Part shown: in pieces, positions 62,506 to 64,000 of the stretch
Numbering within the stretch: position 1 is the first letter of the stretch
Layout of the letters: every line of letters begins with the position of its first letter
NCBI GenBank assembly: GCA_016191205.1
Contig: JACPPB010000012.1
Coordinates: 185,693-249,692, forward strand
Source of the DNA: Gammaproteobacteria bacterium
GTDB lineage: Bacteria > Pseudomonadota > Gammaproteobacteria > Pseudomonadales > Porticoccaceae
Direction of reading: 5' to 3'
DNA length: 64,000 nucleotides
Program-made: the position numbers and the translations under genes
The notes under the pieces: model-generated
Databases searched by the model: none
What the model saw: only the letters and a program-made list of their open reading frames with translations
What the model was told of the DNA's origin: nothing

Positions 62506-63564
62506 ATGGCCAAGCATATCTTCATCACCAAGCCCGGCGACCGGGTGCGCCTCGATCCCGTCGACGAATACAACCACCCGCCCGAAGCGGTGAGCAATTT
62601 CAACGAGAGCGCCTACTACAATATCTACGACGGCAAGCAGAAGGTCGGTGGCTGGTTTCGCATCGGCAACCGGGTCAACGAAGGCCACGCCGAGGTCTCC
62701 ATCTGCCTGTACCTGCCCGACGGCAAGGTCGGCTTCATGTACCACCGCGCGCGGATCACCAGCAACGCCGAGCACAGCGCCGGCGGTGCCCGCTTCGAAA
62801 TCATCGAACCTTTCAAGCGCCAGCGCGTCACCTATAACGGCAAGGTCGCGGTGCTCGCCAATCCGAACGACATGCTCAATCCCGCCAAGGCCTTCAAGGA
62901 AAACCCCATCCTCGACTGCGCGGTGGAACTGGACTACAGCGGCCTGTCGCCCATGTACGGCGGCGAGCACCTCAACGACGACGGCTCGCCCATCGAGCTG
63001 GACACGCAAACCGCCATGGCGCGTGCGCACTTCGAGCAGCATGTCGCGGCGCGCGGACGCATCCGGGTCGGCGACCAGAGCTGGCAGATCGACGGCCTCG
63101 GCCTGCGCGATCACTCCTGGGGTCCGCGCTACTGGCAGAACATCTACTGGTACCGCTGGCTGCCGATTTCCCTGGGGCGCGACTTCGGCGCCATGATCAT
63201 GACCATGGGGATGCGCGACGGCAGTGTCGACTGCGGCGGCATGGTGTTCACCGAAGGCCGCTACGACCTGATCGTGGACGCCCGTGTGCGCTCCGAATGG
63301 GACGCGCAGTTCCACCAGACCGGGCTCACCGCCTGGTGCCGCACCGAGCGCGGTCAGGAGTTCGAGATCACCGGCAAGGTCATCTCCCTGATTCCCCTGC
63401 GCAACCGCCGCGTCGCCGAGGATGGCACCGAACTGTCCACCCGCATCACCGAAGCCATGACCGAATATCGCTGCAATGGGCGCGTCGGCTACGGCCTCTC
63501 CGAATACCTCGACCAGATCGAAAACGGCGTGCCGGTGGGTATGGGCATAGCCGCCGCGCGTTGA
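62506..63564 (+). CDS. CrtC-like (DUF7064/DUF7065) protein, copy 2
   Basis: 352 residues. FNESAYYNIYDGKQKVGGW, LRDHSWGPRYWQNIYWYR and IPLRNRR are shared with the copy at 52966-53970, from which it differs along its whole length. CrtC-like lipocalin fold, unknown reaction. It is the last gene before a strong hairpin and precedes an SDR gene in the same direction. The two copies bracket the sox genes in opposite orientation. Confidence 0.75.
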   Translation: MAKHIFITKPGDRVRLDPVDEYNHPPEAVSNFNESAYYNIYDGKQKVGGWFRIGNRVNEGHAEVSICLYLPDGKVGFMYHRARITSNAEHSAGGARFEIIEPFKRQRVTYNGKVAVLANPNDMLNPAKAFKENPILDCAVELDYSGLSPMYGGEHLNDDGSPIELDTQTAMARAHFEQHVAARGRIRVGDQSWQIDGLGLRDHSWGPRYWQNIYWYRWLPISLGRDFGAMIMTMGMRDGSVDCGGMVFTEGRYDLIVDARVRSEWDAQFHQTGLTAWCRTERGQEFEITGKVISLIPLRNRRVAEDGTELSTRITEAMTEYRCNGRVGYGLSEYLDQIENGVPVGMGIAAAR

Positions 63565-63603
63565 TATGGCGACAAACCCCTTGCTTCAATGACAGTTGGC
63601 AAG

Positions 63604-63641
63604 GCCGCCCCGATACGCCATTGCGCGCGCATCGGGGCGGC
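63604..63641 (+). terminator. Long stem-loop after the second CrtC-like gene
   Basis: Perfect 11-bp GC-rich stem (63604-63614 with 63631-63641, GCCGCCCCGAT and its complement) with a 16-nt loop, 39 bases after the stop. There is no clear T run, so it could act as a terminator or a transcript-end hairpin. Confidence 0.6.
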
Positions 63642-63850
63642 AGGGCCACGCTCGAACAGTAACCGGCGCCCCGAATGTGACCGCCTTGAGGCTGGCGTTA
63701 CCCCTTCAGCAGTATTGTTACCAGAGGGTAGCTTTTTGCCGGCGATTTCACCAGAATTGCCCGCCAAGTGCCGGGCACCGCCCCTGGCATCGATAGTGTC
63801 CGGCGGCTCCACCCCTACCCCAATTGGCTTATGTGCGAGGAGACTTCAGG

Positions 63851-64000
63851 GTGAATATATTTGATTTGACGGGCAAGGTCGCGATCGTCACCGGCGGTAA
63901 CGGCGGTCTGGGCCTGGGTATCGCCAAGGGTCTGGCGTCCGAGGGCTGCGCGGTGGCTCTGGTCGGCCGCAACCGGACAAAAATTGACTCGGCCGTCGCC
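63851..64000 (+). CDS. SDR dehydrogenase, N-terminal start (partial)
   Basis: Fifty codons from a GTG with GAGGAG ahead; the frame runs off the right edge. It starts VNIFDLTGKVAIVTGGNGGLGLGIAKGLASEG, the NAD-binding loop of short-chain dehydrogenases, and continues with VALVGRN. The substrate is unknown. It may belong with the neighbouring CrtC-like gene. Confidence 0.8.
   Translation, partial: MNIFDLTGKVAIVTGGNGGLGLGIAKGLASEGCAVALVGRNRTKIDSAVA

Overview
The window is about 64 kb of high-GC DNA with dense coding and strong gammaproteobacterial synteny. The first 28 kb carry a core block that in order and content resembles the cysI / fimL / dnaQ / rnhA / mltD / ppiD / hupB / lon / clpX / clpP / tig / tRNA / folD region of Pseudomonas and relatives. 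No transposase, integrase, phage gene, rRNA or CRISPR array was seen. A gammaproteobacterium of the Pseudomonas-like to Nevskia/Solimonas-like range is the best guess; the species cannot be told from the sequence.

Layout. 0-8 kb: end of sulfite reductase, a CPA2 antiporter, SohB protease, a fimL gene split by a frameshift, then methyltransferase-rnhA-dnaQ. 8-18 kb: mltD, ppiD, hupB, lon, clpXP and a trigger factor gene cut by one in-frame stop. 18-23 kb: tRNA-Leu, a block of accessory genes (cupin/phosphomannose-isomerase-like protein, repeat lipoprotein, zinc alcohol dehydrogenase, HIT protein), then tRNA-His, tRNA-Arg, tRNA-Pro and folD. 23-28 kb: GTP cyclohydrolase II, GAPDH, glycerophosphodiesterase and a short GlpD-like dehydrogenase, followed by a 34-codon membrane protein behind a perfect FNR/Anr box. 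28-36 kb: class II aldolase, metallo-hydrolase, luciferase-like oxidoreductase, a damaged thioredoxin co-chaperone gene (ybbN/cnoX) run into a YqfO-like gene, purL and tadA.

36-51 kb is a probable alicyclic-compound island. It starts with a BadR-like MarR regulator divergent from an acyl-CoA dehydrogenase, BadI ring-cleavage hydrolase and BadH-like dehydrogenase (cyclohexanecarboxyl-CoA ring opening). After a MASE2-GGDEF diguanylate cyclase and a cupin come an SMP-30-type lactonase, two zinc alcohol dehydrogenases, three tandem 532-residue Baeyer-Villiger monooxygenases and an SDR alcohol dehydrogenase. Together these could take a cyclic alcohol to a ketone, then a lactone, then a hydroxy acid.

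51-64 kb: an aminoglycoside-phosphotransferase-fold kinase with its DUF6285 partner and a CrtC/DUF7064-like protein, then a complete sox operon (soxCDYZAXB, read right to left) for thiosulfate oxidation, divergent from a SoxH-like metallo-hydrolase and a DsrE-like protein. A second DUF7064-like paralogue and the start of another SDR close the window.

Three conserved genes (fimL, tig, ybbN) are broken, which points either to relaxed selection or to errors in the assembly. The most useful leads are the FNR-controlled microprotein, the triplicated monooxygenases with their lactonase, the ybbN deletion-fusion, and a palindromic repeat inserted in frame in the soxX signal region.
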